This document shows, piece after piece, positions 6,338-6,847 of a stretch of DNA of 6,847 bases (position 1 is its first letter; each line of letters starts with the position of its first letter). The notes under the pieces are model-generated. The model searched no databases, was not told the DNA's origin, and saw nothing but the letters and a program-made list of their open reading frames with translations. The translations under genes were made by a program, and so were the position numbers. Source of the DNA: Lachnospiraceae bacterium (GTDB taxonomy: Bacteria > Bacillota > Clostridia > Lachnospirales > Lachnospiraceae); assembly GCA_017443685.1 (NCBI GenBank), contig JAFSYD010000327.1, forward strand, positions 1 to 6,847, in the 5' to 3' direction.

Positions 6338-6362
6338 CACCATTATGATAATGAATGGTTAT

Positions 6363-6538
6363 AGTGCAAAATGATTCCTACGGATTGTTCCGTGCTTCGC
6401 ACTCCCACAATCCTCCCCCATATTCGCATTCCCGTGAGGCTTCGCCCCACTTCATGCTCATACGGGGGCGTGCATCAAAGCCTTGTCCCCACCTTTGCGC
6501 AAGCGCAGGTGTGAACAGGCTTTTTGCACTGGAATCAT
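6363..6538. repeat. Structured intergenic element, about 176 bases, with permuted complementary ends
   Basis: The left end reads AGTGCAAAA (6363-6371) then TGATTCC (6372-6378). The right end reads TTTTGCACT (6522-6530) then GGAATCAT (6531-6538). Each right block is the reverse complement of a left block, but in A-B-A'-B' order, so both pairings together would form a pseudoknot. Inside are three stem-loops. Hairpin 1: GGATTGT/ACAATCC (6382-6413) holding GTGC-TTC-GCAC. Hairpin 2: CCCCC-TAT-GCAT pairing with ATGC-ATA-GGGGG (6415-6468), capped by GTG/CAC and GGC-TTC-GCC. Hairpin 3: AAAGCCT/AGGCTTT (6477-6523) holding CACCT/AGGTG and GCG/CGC. On the minus strand, hairpins 1 and 2 carry GAA triloops (GCGAAGC). 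No coding potential is apparent. It resembles a dispersed REP/BOX/MITE-like repeat or a structured RNA; copy number is unknown here. Confidence 0.6.
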
Positions 6539-6549
6539 AAATTACACAG

Positions 6550-6847
6550 TTACAGCATCCGCAGGATCTTCATGACGCCGTCCTCTTCATTCGAAGCAGT
6601 CTCATGCGCGGCAATCTCCTTAAGCTTCGGATGCGCATTGGCCATCGCATAGCTTTCCGTACAAGCCATAAGCAGCTCATAGTCATTCAGGAAATCCCCA
6701 AACGCCATCGACTCTTCCGGCAAAATGCCGTACTTTTCCTGGATGGCACGGACACCGGTTCCTTTGTTGATCCCCTTCAAAAGAATGTCGATCCACTGAT
6801 CCCCGGAGATCACCGCTGCAAGACCCGGATTGATCCCATCAAGCCGC
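6550..6847 (-). CDS. HAD-superfamily (Cof/SupH-type) sugar-phosphatase-like protein, C-terminal part only
   Basis: 98 codons in frame reach the right edge without a stop, so only the C-terminal third or so is present (whole proteins are about 260-290 residues). The GTG at 6813 is internal, since the frame continues upstream as RLDGINPGLAA. Motif III Lys is seen in GINKGTGV and motif IV in AFGDFLNDYELL, with Mg-binding Asp residues, followed by MANAHPKLKEIA and TASNEEDGV. This order is typical of Cof-type class IIB HAD hydrolases, especially the YbiV/SupH group, which dephosphorylate small phosphorylated substrates such as sugar phosphates in the cytoplasm. The specific substrate cannot be told from this fragment. 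It ends at TAA (6552-6550), convergent with the transglycosylase gene. The only terminator candidate downstream is the bidirectional hairpin at 6296-6334. Confidence 0.9.
   Translation of the reverse strand, partial: RLDGINPGLAAVISGDQWIDILLKGINKGTGVRAIQEKYGILPEESMAFGDFLNDYELLMACTESYAMANAHPKLKEIAAHETASNEEDGVMKILRML

Noticed and set aside
6341..6353. Palindrome CATTAT-G-ATAATG between the terminator and the structured element
   Set aside because: Short and AT-rich, with an alternative overlapping pairing ACCATT/AATGGT (6339-6359). It could be chance or a boundary of the element, and nothing else supports a function.
6355..6540. A 61-codon plus-strand frame within the structured intergenic element
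   Set aside because: It is composed of hairpin arms, has no ribosome binding site, and the translation (many His, Ser, Pro, Cys) has no protein-like character.

Overview
The window looks like chromosomal DNA from a low-to-mid-GC Gram-positive bacterium, most plausibly a motile clostridial species such as a member of the Lachnospiraceae. This is inferred from AGGAG-type ribosome binding sites, sigma-A style promoters, an HD-GYP response regulator, a DUF2201-type VWA protein paired with a MoxR-like AAA+ ATPase, and a lytic transglycosylase without a signal peptide. No phage, transposase, CRISPR, tRNA or rRNA gene was seen.

Layout. From about 4620 down to the left edge, a minus-strand operon of four tightly spaced genes reads in this order: a REC-HD-GYP response regulator (4508-3453), an unrecognised 250-residue protein (3450-2698), a DUF2201/VWA-like protein (2672-1335), and a MoxR-like AAA+ ATPase (1322 to beyond the left edge). 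The gaps are 2, 25 and 12 bases, and no terminator-like hairpin was seen between the genes. A good sigma-A promoter (GTGACA, 17 bases, TATAAT) lies just upstream of the first gene. On the plus strand, a divergent gene (4648-6267) encodes an SLT-type lytic transglycosylase with a 270-residue Ser/Thr/Ala/Asp-rich tail. It ends at a strong hairpin terminator (6296-6337). The 282 bases that follow hold this terminator and a structured element of about 176 bases (6363-6538) whose ends are complementary in permuted order. The right edge holds the 3' end of a minus-strand Cof/SupH-type HAD phosphatase, convergent with the transglycosylase gene.

How the genes may work together. The response regulator has a complete phosphoacceptor pocket and a complete HD-GYP site, so it probably degrades cyclic-di-GMP in response to a signal. 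The MoxR ATPase and VWA protein form a chaperone-like pair of the general RavA-ViaA kind, whose client is unknown. Co-transcription suggests a c-di-GMP-linked remodelling system, with the 250-residue protein as a possible third component. The divergent transglycosylase has a candidate sigma-28-like (motility) promoter that overlaps the operon promoter, and it lacks a Sec signal. This raises the possibility of flagellar export or flagellum-coupled cell-wall opening. That link is a hypothesis.
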